Both the position numbers and the translations under genes were made by a program. A DNA stretch of 64,000 nucleotides from Rickettsiales bacterium Ac37b (GTDB taxonomy: Bacteria > Pseudomonadota > Alphaproteobacteria > Rickettsiales > Arcanibacteraceae): contig CP009217.2 in assembly GCA_000746585.2 (NCBI GenBank), forward strand, positions 1,554,662 through 1,618,661, given 5' to 3'. Positions 55,247-64,000 of the stretch are shown here, piece by piece. How positions within the stretch are numbered: the first letter of the stretch is position 1; each line of letters begins with the position of its first letter. The notes beneath the pieces were generated by a model. The model was not told the origin of the DNA and did not search any database. It saw only the letters and a program-made list of their open reading frames with translations.

Positions 55247-57157
55247 ATGGGTAAAGTTATTGGTATTGACTTGGGTACTACTAACTCATGTGTTGCTGTA
55301 ATGGATGGTAAAGATCCTAAAGTTATTTTTAATGCGGAAGGTAGAGCAACTACTCCTTCGGTAGTAGCAGAGACTTCTTCTGGGGAAAGGTTGGTAGGTG
55401 ACCCTGCTAAGAGACAAGCAGTCACTAACCATGATAATACGATTTTTGCTGTGAAAAGGTTAATAGGTCGTACTTACGATGATCCTACGACTCAAAAGGA
55501 TATTAATTTAGTACCTTATAAGATTATAAAAGCTGATAATAAAGATGCTTGGGTGGAGCTACGTGGACAAAAATATTCTCCTAGTCAAATTAGTGCTTTT
55601 ATTTTACAAAAAATGAAAGAAACTGCAGAGAATTATTTAGGAGAAAAAGTAACCCAAGCAGTTATTACTGTACCAGCTTATTTCAATGATGCACAGCGTC
55701 AGGCTACAAAAGATGCAGGAAAGATAGCTGGCCTCGATGTATTGCGTATTATCAATGAACCGACTGCAGCAGCGCTTGCATATGGTTTTGATAAATCTGG
55801 AACAAAAACTATAGCTGTATATGATTTGGGTGGTGGTACTTTTGACGTATCTATTTTAGAGACAGGTGATGGTGTATTTGAAGTAAAATCTACAAATGGT
55901 GATACATTTTTAGGTGGGGAAGATTTTGATGCTAGAATAATAGATTATATTGCAGATGAATTTAAAGCTACAAATAATATAGATTTAAGAAAAGATCCTT
56001 TAGCTTTACAAAGATTAAAAGAATCAGCAGAAAAGGCAAAAATTGAACTTTCCAGTGCAATGCAAACAGAAATAAATTTGCCTTATATAACTGCAGATTC
56101 TAGTGGTCCTAAACATTTAAATATGAAAATTACCAGAGCTAAATTAGAAGGTCTTGTGGATGATCTAATTAGCAGAACTATAAAACCTTGTGAACAAGCT
56201 TTAAAGGATGCTGGTTTAAAAGCAAGCGATATACAAGAGATAGTACTTGTAGGTGGAATGACCAGAATGCCTAAAGTAATAGAAACAGTAAAAAGTTTCT
56301 TTGGTCGTGATCCTCATAGAGGAGTTAACCCTGATGAAGTGGTAGCACTTGGTGCTGCTATACAGGCGGGTGTATTAACTGGTGAGGTAAAGGATATATT
56401 ATTGCTTGATGTAACACCTCTTTCTTTAGGTATTGAAACTTTAGGTGGTGTTTTTACACGTCTTATTGAGCGTAATACCACTATTCCAACTAAGAAAAGC
56501 CAGGTCTTTTCAACTGCTGAAGATAATCAATCAGCTGTAACTATTAGAGTATTCCAGGGTGAAAGGGAAATGGCTGTTGACAATAAATTACTTGGTCAGT
56601 TTAATTTGGAGGGTATTGCGCCAGCTATGCGTGGTATGCCTCAGATTGAAGTTACTTTTGATATAGATGCTAATGGTATAGTGCATGTTTCAGCCAAGGA
56701 TAAAGCTACAGGAAAAGAACAACAGATAAAAATTCAGGCTTCTGGTGGCTTGGCAAATGATGAAATTGAACGTATGGTCAAAGAGGCTGAAAGTAAAGCC
56801 GGTGAAGACAAAAAGCGCAGAGAACTTGTAGAGGCAAAAAATCATGCTGATAGTCTGATACATTCTACTAAGAAAAGCTTAAAAGAACATGGTGATAAGA
56901 TACCAGATTCAGACAAAGCTAATATTGAAGTAGCAATATCGGATCTAGAAGGTGTAATAAATGGAAATGAGTTACAGCTTATTCAGGATAAAACTCAAGC
57001 TTTGATGGAAGTATCTATGAAAATGGGTGAGCATATGTATAAAACAAATGCAGCTGATGATAGTGCTTCTTCTACTAATGCTTCTAATGATAGTAATACA
57101 AGTGAAGGCAAAGTGGTAGATGCGGAATATGAAGAAGTAAAAGATAAAAATAATTAA
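55247..57157 (+). CDS. dnaK: Hsp70 chaperone DnaK
   Basis: 636 residues. The ATPase domain opens '[17 protein letters not shown]' and has '[16 protein letters not shown]' and '[12 protein letters not shown]'. The substrate-binding domain is from about 390 ('[17 protein letters not shown]', '[19 protein letters not shown]'), then the helical lid and the usual acidic end '[12 protein letters not shown]'. AGAGAGG at 55236-55242 precedes the ATG. A sigma-32 promoter lies upstream. It works with DnaJ, encoded 12 bases downstream. Confidence 0.98.
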   Translation: MGKVIGIDLGTTNSCVAVMDGKDPKVIFNAEGRATTPSVVAETSSGERLVGDPAKRQAVTNHDNTIFAVKRLIGRTYDDPTTQKDINLVPYKIIKADNKDAWVELRGQKYSPSQISAFILQKMKETAENYLGEKVTQAVITVPAYFNDAQRQATKDAGKIAGLDVLRIINEPTAAALAYGFDKSGTKTIAVYDLGGGTFDVSILETGDGVFEVKSTNGDTFLGGEDFDARIIDYIADEFKATNNIDLRKDPLALQRLKESAEKAKIELSSAMQTEINLPYITADSSGPKHLNMKITRAKLEGLVDDLISRTIKPCEQALKDAGLKASDIQEIVLVGGMTRMPKVIETVKSFFGRDPHRGVNPDEVVALGAAIQAGVLTGEVKDILLLDVTPLSLGIETLGGVFTRLIERNTTIPTKKSQVFSTAEDNQSAVTIRVFQGEREMAVDNKLLGQFNLEGIAPAMRGMPQIEVTFDIDANGIVHVSAKDKATGKEQQIKIQASGGLANDEIERMVKEAESKAGEDKKRRELVEAKNHADSLIHSTKKSLKEHGDKIPDSDKANIEVAISDLEGVINGNELQLIQDKTQALMEVSMKMGEHMYKTNAADDSASSTNASNDSNTSEGKVVDAEYEEVKDKNN

Positions 57158-57169
57158 TAATATAGGGTT

Positions 57170-58306
57170 ATGTCTACTACAGATTATTATACAATACTTG
57201 GAGTTGCACGTGATGCAAGTGGCGATAAGATTAAGCAATCTTATCGTGAACTTGCAAAGAAGTATCACCCGGATTTAAATCCAGGTAATAAAGAAGCAGA
57301 GCGTAAATTTAAAGAAGTTAATGAAGCTTATGATATATTAAAAGATGAGCAGAAAAGAGCTGCTTATGATCGATATGGTCATAATGCTTTTAAACAAGGT
57401 GCAGGTAATGCAGGGGCTGGTGCTGCTGGTTTTGAAGATATATCTGATATATTTGGCGACTTTTTTGGAGATTTTATGGGAGCTGGTCGTGCCGCTTCCA
57501 ATGCTTCTCATCGCGTTAGGGGTGCTGATTTAAGATATAATTTAAATGTATCCTTAGAAGAAGTTTTTCATGGTAAACAGGAAAGCATTAAATTTTCTAC
57601 AATGTTAAAATGTGATACTTGTAATGCTACTGGTAGCCAAGATAAGCAAGAAGCAGCTGCTTGTAGTAGTTGTAGAGGATCTGGTAAAATTAGATCACAG
57701 CAAGGTTTTTTTGCTATTGAAAGAACATGTCCTACTTGTAATGGTATGGGTAAAACGATTAAAAATCCTTGCAGAATATGTTCTGGGGCTGGTAGAGTAA
57801 ATCGTGAGAAAAACCTTGTGGTATCAATTCCTGCGGGGGTAGAAAATGGTACGCGTATAAGGCTTGCTGGGGAAGGTGAAGCAGGAGTAAGAGGGGGGCC
57901 AGCTGGTGATCTTTATATATTTATTACTATCGCACCTCACCCATTTTTTACAGTTGACGAACGTGCAAATATACATTGTAAAATTCCACTAAAAATGGCT
58001 ATAGCTGCACTCGGCGGTAATATAGAAGTACCAACTATTGAGGGTACTAAAACAAAAGTTACTATACCATCTGGTGCACAAACCGGTGATCAATTTAGAT
58101 TAAAAGGTAAAGGTATGTCTATTGTTCGCTCTAAAAATAGAGGAGATATGTATGTGCATGTACTTGTAGAAACACCAGTTAATTTGACTTCTCGTCAAAA
58201 AGAATTATTAGAGGAATTTAATAAAGAAGATAGTGGTAAATCTAACCCTAAATCTGAGAGCTTTTTTCAAAAAGTTAAAGATTTTTGGGGAGAACTAAAG
58301 GAGTAA
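57170..58306 (+). CDS. dnaJ: Chaperone DnaJ (Hsp40)
   Basis: 378 residues. The J domain (1-70) has HPD in '[11 protein letters not shown]', followed by a Gly/Phe-rich linker and the zinc-finger region with four CxxCxGxG-type units ('CDTCNATG', 'CSSCRGSG', 'CPTCNGMG', 'CRICSGAG'), then the C-terminal substrate-binding domains. It stimulates DnaK ATP hydrolysis and delivers clients. Co-transcribed with dnaK. Confidence 0.98.
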   Translation: MSTTDYYTILGVARDASGDKIKQSYRELAKKYHPDLNPGNKEAERKFKEVNEAYDILKDEQKRAAYDRYGHNAFKQGAGNAGAGAAGFEDISDIFGDFFGDFMGAGRAASNASHRVRGADLRYNLNVSLEEVFHGKQESIKFSTMLKCDTCNATGSQDKQEAAACSSCRGSGKIRSQQGFFAIERTCPTCNGMGKTIKNPCRICSGAGRVNREKNLVVSIPAGVENGTRIRLAGEGEAGVRGGPAGDLYIFITIAPHPFFTVDERANIHCKIPLKMAIAALGGNIEVPTIEGTKTKVTIPSGAQTGDQFRLKGKGMSIVRSKNRGDMYVHVLVETPVNLTSRQKELLEEFNKEDSGKSNPKSESFFQKVKDFWGELKE

Positions 58307-58480
58307 TATCTAGTTTTATATAATTTTTAATTTAAATTAATTTTCCGTGGTTAGTGAGTGCCGATGCTCCTAGATCTTCATCATACTTAAAATACTACTC
58401 TAAGATTTACCTAATGCATTAGAATTCAAAGGTGACAATCAGATTGTACAAAAGGTGATGAATGTAAGAAATATGGCTAT

Positions 58481-58586
58481 TATAGTTTTTTCAGCTTCCT
58501 TAGCAGATAAGCATGATGAGAGAAACCTAGTTTTTGTTAGATTAGCGAAGAGTGACGCATATGTTAATTTAAATCAAGAAACTATA
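58481..58586. repeat. MITE family C copy
   Basis: About 106 bases from TATAGTTTTTTCAGCTTCC to AATCAAGAAACTATA, the complement of the element at 43296-43401. It lies in the gene-free gap 58307-59013. Confidence 0.75.
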
Positions 58587-58616
58587 GTATATTAGCCAAA
58601 ATTATTATTACCTATC

Positions 58617-58824
58617 AGTAAACTAAGTTGTATATGGGACTATAGTAAAAACATTTGAATTTTCATGCGGTGTCGATCAATATTCACCTAGCAATTAGTA
58701 GGATGTGCTCCTCATTCCTTGTATCAAACTTAAACTGTTTTTGCTATAAGAGTGATAAGCGAAGCCTGCAAATAGTAGGAAAATTTTGAGCTAACTACAT
58801 CCTAGATTAAAGTCAATTTACTAT
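58617..58824. repeat. MITE family A with a nested family D element
   Basis: The outer ends AGTAAACTAAGTTG and GTCAATTTACTA and body (GTGATAAGCGAAGCCTGCAAAT) are family A. At 58641-58748 it is interrupted by another element whose ends TATAGTAAAAACATTTGAA and AAACTGTTTTTGCTATA are an inverted pair. Removing it rejoins GGGACTA to AGAGTGATAAGCG as in the intact copy (GGGACTAGGAGCGATAAGCG). No coding sequence is seen elsewhere in 58307-59013. Confidence 0.75.
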
Positions 58825-59013
58825 ATTTTTATACTTTTGGTTTTTAACTTAAGTTTCATGATAAATCCTCTTCTAGTACTATTTTAAATCACCTTTACTC
58901 TATATTTGTTCAAAATATATTGCTCTCTTCTAACAATAAACGTATTAATTATTTCTTAATATAAATAAGGTAACATGTTAAACGTTTAACAAAATATTTA
59001 TATAGTAATATAA

Positions 59014-60039
59014 ATGATAGCAAGGTTTACGAATAGATTAATCAAAAGTTTTGATGCACTAATGATATTAGTGATATTGCTTTTATCAGTATATATATAT
59101 TTAATAATTATATATTATGACGCATTATTTGAATATAAAGCTATAAAAAATCATATTGGTACTGCCTTTAAAAAAATTGATCAGATTACTTTAGTAAACT
59201 ATGCTGGGGGCGGATTAGTACAATATTCAAATCGTGAGCTCCAAAATCAATCAGCGCATGATTATGGTATTGACAGAATTTTTACCTATAGTCCTCAAGA
59301 TCTTGATCACAAATTTTATATGGATAATAAGTTTATACTAGAAAAAAAACGTGGTGCAGGTTATTGGTTATGGAAGCCTTATATTATTCTTGATGCAATG
59401 CGCAGATTGCCAGAAGGAGAAATAATTTTATATTTAGATGGTGATTATCATATAAAAAATGATTTAAGTTTGTTAGTAGAACTTACTAAAAAATACAATA
59501 GAGTACTTGTATATAATGGAATGTCTGCCGAAGGAAAAATTAAATTACATACATCTCATGCTAAAAATTATCATTTTGTAAAAAGAGATGCCTATGTGCT
59601 AATGGATTGTGATCGAGAAGAATGTTATAATGCACTGCATTTATGTGCATCAGTAGTTTTATTAGTCAATAATCAAAAAAATCGTGAGTTTATTCAGCAA
59701 TGGTTAAAATATAGCAGAGATCCACGCATTGTTACTGAACAACCGAATGTAATTTTTAAAGAAGATGTTAAAAAATTTTTGATTCATTTACATGAACAAG
59801 CTATATTATCATTATTATATTTACGATATACATCAGAAGAACAGCTAGTTATAACAAAAGATGATATATTATATTTTTTATCTCATGATGAAAATAAACG
59901 TTATTGGGGTTCTTGGCTATACCAGTATGATTATCATAAGGAATATGGTAAAAAAATAGCAGAAAGAATATTTGATACTAAAGAATTAAACATGTTAAAA
60001 AATAATAAAATATCTCATAATTTAGAAAAACTAGGCTAA
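59014..60039 (+). CDS. Membrane-anchored glycosyltransferase-like protein
   Basis: 341 residues. A single N-terminal membrane helix (about 15-38) makes it a type II membrane protein. The soluble part has 'KRGAGYWLWKPYIILDAM' and 'EGEIILYLDGDYHI', with a D-x-D motif as in GT-A-fold glycosyltransferases; 'LHLCASVVLLVNNQKNREF' and 'HEQAILSLLYLRY' fit the acceptor-side pattern of bacterial glycan transferases. It probably adds sugars to an envelope glycan. The gene ends 9 bases into the convergent pyrE gene. Donor and acceptor cannot be told. Confidence 0.6.
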   Translation: MIARFTNRLIKSFDALMILVILLLSVYIYLIIIYYDALFEYKAIKNHIGTAFKKIDQITLVNYAGGGLVQYSNRELQNQSAHDYGIDRIFTYSPQDLDHKFYMDNKFILEKKRGAGYWLWKPYIILDAMRRLPEGEIILYLDGDYHIKNDLSLLVELTKKYNRVLVYNGMSAEGKIKLHTSHAKNYHFVKRDAYVLMDCDREECYNALHLCASVVLLVNNQKNREFIQQWLKYSRDPRIVTEQPNVIFKEDVKKFLIHLHEQAILSLLYLRYTSEEQLVITKDDILYFLSHDENKRYWGSWLYQYDYHKEYGKKIAERIFDTKELNMLKNNKISHNLEKLG

Positions 60040-60618
60040 ATTTCTACTTCCTGGTTTTGTTGCTTCCATATTTTTTAAATGAGCTGGTAATGTTTCCTCT
60101 GCATAAGTTTTTGCCTCTATTCTTAAAAGAGATATAAAGGGTACCTCAAGGTTAAGAGGAGCATTACTTCTATCTATAAGTGAAGCTATTGCTACTACTT
60201 TTCCGCCGTTTTCTTCTACACATGTAAACGCTTCTTTGGAGGATTTACCAGTTGTTAGAACATCTTCTACTATCAGAACATTAGCGTTATTCGGTATATT
60301 AAAGCCTCTCCTTAAGGCAAATACACCATTTGCTCTCTCACAAAAAACTGACGGTATATTAAGTTGTCTACCCATTTCATAGCCAACTATTACCCCTCCC
60401 ATAGCTGGAGATACTATAATGTCAAAATTTATATTAGATAAAGAGTTAACGATTTTTTTTGCAAGGGCGTTACACAACCTTTCAGCTCTACTTGCATTCA
60501 TTAATACACGAGCACATTGAAGATATGTATCGCTATGTAAACCTGAAGATAAAATAAAATGTCCTCTAAGTATAGCCTGTGCGTCTTCAAATTCTTTAAT
60601 AATTGCTTGTTGATCCAT
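60031..60618 (-). CDS. pyrE: Orotate phosphoribosyltransferase
   Basis: 195 residues. It joins orotate to PRPP in pyrimidine synthesis. The N-terminal 'GHFILSSGLHSDTYLQC' and the PRPP loop 'NVLIVEDVLTTGKSSKEA' (about 110-127) are diagnostic, with 'VSPAMGGVIVGYEMGRQL' forming the catalytic core. Length normal. Many parasitic Rickettsiales have lost pyrimidine synthesis, so its presence suggests a lineage with retained biosynthesis (as Wolbachia, Anaplasma or Midichloria relatives) and argues against Rickettsia proper. Confidence 0.92.
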   Translation of the reverse strand: MDQQAIIKEFEDAQAILRGHFILSSGLHSDTYLQCARVLMNASRAERLCNALAKKIVNSLSNINFDIIVSPAMGGVIVGYEMGRQLNIPSVFCERANGVFALRRGFNIPNNANVLIVEDVLTTGKSSKEAFTCVEENGGKVVAIASLIDRSNAPLNLEVPFISLLRIEAKTYAEETLPAHLKNMEATKPGSRNLA

Positions 60619-60651
60619 TATATTAATATGTGTAAATATTTATTAGTTCTA

Positions 60652-60754
60652 TAGTAAATTGATTTGAACTTGCGAACGCAGTTAGCTCAAAGCTCTCCTC
60701 CTAATTGTAGGCTTAGCTTATCGCTCTTCGTCTCAAATACAACTTAATTTGTTA
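60652..60754. repeat. MITE family A copy (reverse orientation)
   Basis: From TAGTAAATTGATTTGAAC to CAACTTAATTTGTTA. The complement aligns along its length with 33928-34026 and shares IS630-type ends. It sits in the gap upstream of the gene at 60874. Confidence 0.85.
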
Positions 60755-60873
60755 TAACGCGTGGCAATCTAACACGAAATTGATTGAAAGTCATTATTTT
60801 TTTAAAAATTTCTATGATAATATAAATTGCTTTGGACTCAGAACTTATTTTATAGTAATCTGAATATACTATT

Positions 60874-61188
60874 ATGAATTATAAAGAGGTAACCGTGATT
60901 GCATATTTGATTGAGCTTTTTAAACGTATAGATGCCTTTTTTAATAGTGCTCAGTTTAAAAATTTTTCTCCGTTTGTATTAGGTATTTTATCACGATGGT
61001 ATTTAATTATTTGTATTCCTGCCATAACCGCAACTTATTATGCTTTGAAAGGTCTTAGTGAATCTGGTCTTTTGGGTAAAATAGAAAATTTTATAACAGA
61101 AAATTTAAAAATGTTGGTTGAAGTTTCAAGAGTTTGTTCTCCTAAAATTGCAAATTTAAGGGAATTTTTACAGTGTTTAGGGCTTTAA
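60874..61188 (+). CDS. Small membrane protein (possibly DUF2670-like)
   Basis: 104 residues with one probable membrane segment (about 43-62, 'WYLIICIPAITATYYAL') flanked by amphipathic helices. GTG 60895 preceded by AAAGAGG is a good alternative start. The size and pattern recall the small Rickettsiales family DUF2670, from memory only. No function known. It lies alone, converging on the next gene. Confidence 0.5.
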   Translation: MNYKEVTVIAYLIELFKRIDAFFNSAQFKNFSPFVLGILSRWYLIICIPAITATYYALKGLSESGLLGKIENFITENLKMLVEVSRVCSPKIANLREFLQCLGL

Positions 61189-61189
61189 T

Positions 61190-61609
61190 CTAGTCTAAAT
61201 ATAGATTATTATAGAATTTTAATATATTTTTTAATTTATTTAATTTATTTATATAATTACGAAAATATCCTTTATATTTGAACTTAAATTGTAAAGATTG
61301 GCTGTTAACAAAATAAATATCAATGGTATTTTTTAAAAGATTGATTATCTCATCTAATTTTTTTGTGTGGGTAAAGTTTATATTCTTTAATTGAGAAAGT
61401 AATTTATATAAGGTTTTATGTTTATATCTTAGACAATTTATATTTTCACTTTTACTTAAGTCAAGATTAGTAGTTAAAAACTCTATTTCATATACTGTAT
61501 AAAGCATAACGATAATAGTAGTAGAATATTTGAATAATAATACTTTTTGGTTATAAAAGTTATTTATAAGTATGTATAAAAATATAGCAATGAAAAAGAC
61601 TAAAATCAT
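61190..61609 (-). CDS. Hypothetical membrane-anchored protein
   Basis: 139 residues. An N-terminal hydrophobic helix (1-15) and a second hydrophobic stretch (about 23-45), then a Lys/Asn-rich helical part. I recognise no domain. It follows the riboflavin genes on the same strand after 80 bases and could be in their transcript. Confidence 0.4.
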   Translation of the reverse strand: MILVFFIAIFLYILINNFYNQKVLLFKYSTTIIVMLYTVYEIEFLTTNLDLSKSENINCLRYKHKTLYKLLSQLKNINFTHTKKLDEIINLLKNTIDIYFVNSQSLQFKFKYKGYFRNYINKLNKLKNILKFYNNLYLD

Positions 61610-61689
61610 TATATTACTTCGAAGTTAGATAGGAATACATACTATAAATGGTAAAATACTTATGGTTGATAGTCAATAAATTTACACAA

Positions 61690-62091
61690 CTATAGGTTGT
61701 AAAAACTATGAAATAAAGTTTTTACATAAGAGCAATCTTTAGCAATTTGAGTTTTTAATTCTTCTAAATTATCAAATTTCTTTTCTTCTCTAATGAAGTG
61801 GAATAACTCTACACTAATCAAAATATCGTATAAATCTTGTTCTACTTCGCCAAAAATATGAGATTCAACTATTATTTTTTCTGTACCTAAATTAATTGAA
61901 GGTCTAATACCTATATTTATTATACTCCTATAAACTTTGTTATTAAGATGTGTTTTAGCTGCGTACACGCCAAATTTAGGCAGAATTATATTTGGAGGAG
62001 GTAATAGATTGATGGTAGGAAAGCCTATTTTACGTCCCAGCTGATTACCTTTAAAAGATTTACCTTTAATCAAGATTTTTTTAGATATCAT
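61690..62091 (-). CDS. Stand-alone riboflavin kinase
   Basis: 133 residues corresponding only to the C-terminal domain of bifunctional RibF. 'KGNQLGRKIGFPTINLLPP' carries the G-x-x-x-x-G-F-P-T-x-N motif and 'GVYAAKTHLN' and 'SIINIGIRPS' follow. It phosphorylates riboflavin to FMN. The N-terminal FAD synthetase domain (about 180 residues) is absent and the frame starts cleanly at ATG, 4 bases after ribH. FAD synthesis must come from another gene or the host, or the gene is a decayed ribF. Confidence 0.8.
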   Translation of the reverse strand: MISKKILIKGKSFKGNQLGRKIGFPTINLLPPPNIILPKFGVYAAKTHLNNKVYRSIINIGIRPSINLGTEKIIVESHIFGEVEQDLYDILISVELFHFIREEKKFDNLEELKTQIAKDCSYVKTLFHSFYNL

Positions 62092-62095
62092 AATT

Positions 62096-62536
62096 TTACG
62101 GCATATCTTTGATTTTATGTATCACATTAATCATTTCTAATGCTGTTTTTGCTAACTCCACACCTTTATTTTTTTTCCCTCGAACTCGTGCTAAAGCTTG
62201 CTCGATATTATAGGTAGTTAAAATGCCAAAGATAATAGGGATTGTATATTCTAAGGCAAGCTTTTGACATCCATAACTGACCTGCGAACATACATATTCA
62301 AAATGGCTTGTTTCGCCCTTTATTACAACGCCAAGACATATGATAGCTTGGTATTGTTTTGTTAAAGCTAAGTATTTAGCGGTAATTGGAATTTCTATAG
62401 CTCCTGGAACCCATATAGTATTTATTTGATTATCTTTGAGATCTAAAGATTTCAAGGTTTTGACTGTAGATTGATATAGTTTTCTTGTTATAGTTAAATT
62501 AAATTTACTTACTATTATTGCAATTTTAATACTCAT
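62096..62536 (-). CDS. ribH: 6,7-dimethyl-8-ribityllumazine synthase
   Basis: 146 residues. It condenses dihydroxybutanone phosphate with the pyrimidine intermediate. Motifs: 'VSKFNLTITRKLYQS', 'WVPGAIEIPITAKYLA', 'CLGVVIKGETSHFEYV' (catalytic His region) and 'FGILTTYNIEQALARV'. Its start overlaps the end of ribBA by 11 bases, so translation is coupled. Confidence 0.95.
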   Translation of the reverse strand: MSIKIAIIVSKFNLTITRKLYQSTVKTLKSLDLKDNQINTIWVPGAIEIPITAKYLALTKQYQAIICLGVVIKGETSHFEYVCSQVSYGCQKLALEYTIPIIFGILTTYNIEQALARVRGKKNKGVELAKTALEMINVIHKIKDMP

Positions 62537-63746
62537 CTTCTAATACCATTAAATGATTAAGTTGATTGATTTTGGTTGATAAGTAGTGCCTATTATAAGG
62601 GTTGATTGTAGAAGAAAGGGGGACCCGGACCAAATTATTATTTTTCCATATTTGGCTACAGGAGTTTAATTTTTCAGGATTATTAGTCATTAGTCGGAGA
62701 GATTTTATCTTTAAATATTTTAAGATATTTTGAGCAGCACTATAATCGCGGTTATCTACAGGGCAATCTATGGCCTGGTTAGCAGTGACAGTATTAAAAC
62801 CATGTTGTTGTAAAGCATAAGTTCGTAGTTTATTGATTAATCCTATACCTCTGCCTTCTTGGCGCAAATATATTATTATCCCACTATCTTCTTTTTGAAT
62901 TTGAGCTAAAGAAAAATGTAGTTGTGAAGAGCAGTCACATCTTAAAGATTTAAAAACATCTCCTGTGAGGCATTCAGAATGAATGCGTACCAGAGGAAAT
63001 TTTGTTTTATGTATATTTTTCATTAATATACAATGTTCTTTATCATCATCTATTGTTGTAAATGAAAAAGACTGAAATATCCCATAGGTAGTAGGTAAAT
63101 TAATAGTTGGAGAAATAGACGAAATGCCGTAACCACGAAGCTCTTTTTGTCTTACATTAACAATTTCTTCTATTGCAATGATTGGTAAATCAAAATTTGC
63201 TGCAAATTCCTGAAGTTTTTTACCCCTTAGCATATTGCCATCTTGGCCCATTATTTCACATATAACTGCTGAAGGATTAAGCCCAGCCATTATAGCTAAA
63301 TCTATACTTGCTTCTGTGTGGCCGCGCCTTTCGAGAACTCCCCCCTCTTGAGCTTGCAAGGGGAAAATATGACCAGGCATTATAATATCACCTGCTGTAC
63401 TATTATCATCTATGGCAATTTGTATGGTCTTGGCTCGGTCAGCAGCTGAAATACCTGTGGTTATGCCTTGAGCCGCATCGATACTGATGGTAAAGGCAGT
63501 TTTTTTTTGATCTTTGTTCTTTGTTATAGGCACCATCAGAGGTATACCAAGAGCGGTTAGCTTGGCTTGAGTCATAGATAAACATATTAAGCCTCCACCA
63601 TTATGAGCCATAGAGGTTATGGATTCAGGAGTAATTTTTTCAGCTGCAACTACTAAATCTCCTTCATTTTCTCTTTTCTCATCATCGGTAATAATAATCA
63701 TTTGCCCTTTAGACAAGCTATTGAGTGCATGTTCTATTTTATCCAT
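62526..63746 (-). CDS. ribBA: Bifunctional DHBP synthase / GTP cyclohydrolase II
   Basis: 406 residues. The RibB half (1-205) has 'DDEKRENEGDLVVAAEKI' and 'GHIFPLQAQEGGVLERRGH'. The RibA half has the zinc site 'SECLTGDVFKSLRCDC', 'YLRQEGRGIGLINKL' and 'LMTNNPEKL'. Both ends of the pathway are therefore supplied: ribulose-5-phosphate to dihydroxybutanone phosphate, and GTP to the first pyrimidine. It overlaps the end of ribE by 8 bases. ribD is not seen in the window. Confidence 0.95.
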   Translation of the reverse strand: MDKIEHALNSLSKGQMIIITDDEKRENEGDLVVAAEKITPESITSMAHNGGGLICLSMTQAKLTALGIPLMVPITKNKDQKKTAFTISIDAAQGITTGISAADRAKTIQIAIDDNSTAGDIIMPGHIFPLQAQEGGVLERRGHTEASIDLAIMAGLNPSAVICEIMGQDGNMLRGKKLQEFAANFDLPIIAIEEIVNVRQKELRGYGISSISPTINLPTTYGIFQSFSFTTIDDDKEHCILMKNIHKTKFPLVRIHSECLTGDVFKSLRCDCSSQLHFSLAQIQKEDSGIIIYLRQEGRGIGLINKLRTYALQQHGFNTVTANQAIDCPVDNRDYSAAQNILKYLKIKSLRLMTNNPEKLNSCSQIWKNNNLVRVPLSSTINPYNRHYLSTKINQLNHLMVLEDEY

Positions 63747-64000
63747 TCTGTGTACCTATTTTAATATGGTTAATAAATTTCTCAATATATTTGCCAATAA
63801 TATCAATCTCTAAATTCACTAACGTACCTAAAGTGTATAAATTAACAATAGTATGAGAAATAGTATAAGGTATGAAAGCAACTGAAAATAAACTGTCAGT
63901 TATATCTATAACGGTAATGCTCATGCCATCTATAGTAATATAACCTTTATGTATTATGTAAGGAGTAAGTTCTTTTGGGTAGTTAAAATATACTAGCTTA
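63739..64000 (-). CDS. ribE: Riboflavin synthase alpha chain, C-terminal part
   Basis: The frame is open to the window edge, so the start lies beyond 64000. The visible part holds the second lumazine-binding barrel: 'HKGYITIDGMSITVIDITD', 'FSVAFIPYTISHTIV' and 'GTLVNLEIDIIGKYIEKF', matching the end of RibE. It converts two ribityllumazines to riboflavin. It is the first gene of the ribE-ribBA-ribH-riboflavin kinase operon as far as seen. Confidence 0.9.
   Translation of the reverse strand, partial: KLVYFNYPKELTPYIIHKGYITIDGMSITVIDITDSLFSVAFIPYTISHTIVNLYTLGTLVNLEIDIIGKYIEKFINHIKIGTQNG

Overview
The window is about 70% A+T, densely coded and rich in insertion sequences. Gene content fits an intracellular alphaproteobacterium of the Rickettsiales, probably a protist- or amoeba-associated member with an enlarged accessory genome. 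The signs are an NtrY-type kinase, a PopZ/DUF2497 protein beside TolC, a compact riboflavin operon, an alphaproteobacterial sigma-32 promoter in front of dnaK, many ankyrin/LRR/coiled-coil effector-like proteins, and heavy IS/MITE load with many broken genes. This placement is read from gene content; no search was run.

Layout. 0-4.6 kb: a partial OPR/RAP-like protein, argS, and a decayed rarA ending at an IS630 insertion. 4.6-9.0 kb: two inverted IS630 copies bracket a truncated LRR gene, a small ORF and a 5'-truncated gene; an ankyrin C-terminal fragment lies just outside. 9.3-24.6 kb: a coiled-coil protein, inverted kinase debris, then three enzyme-plus-receptor operons: (i) methyltransferase + hybrid kinase; (ii) tryptophan-dioxygenase-like gene (frameshifted) + methyltransferase + hybrid kinase; (iii) SAH-hydrolase-like protein + methyltransferase + a hybrid kinase whose membrane sensor resembles CqsS/LqsS quorum receptors. 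24.2-25.8 kb: toxin/immunity-like remnant cut by an ISL3 element. 25.9-28.4 kb: tRNA-Arg and ntrY. 28.9-34.6 kb: effector-like paralogues and two disrupted genes. 35.0-40.5 kb: a fourth methyltransferase + hybrid kinase operon, extended by a beta-lactamase-fold protein and a secreted protein. 41-45.4 kb: two ankyrin genes and an IS481-like remnant split by the third IS630. 45.5-64 kb: mostly core genes (tig, tRNA-Leu, cca, tRNA-Cys, tolC, popZ-like, trmD, dnaK-dnaJ, pyrE, ribE-ribBA-ribH-ribK).

The most interesting system is the repeated pairing of a SAM-linked enzyme with a membrane hybrid histidine kinase, four complete times plus debris. The sensor halves differ, while three of the kinase-receiver halves are nearly identical even in DNA. 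I infer a family of small-molecule synthase/receptor modules feeding one output, maintained or diversified by recombination. The second theme is IS630 and short elements (MITEs) sharing its termini, some nested in each other, with an exact reconstructable empty site at one IS copy.
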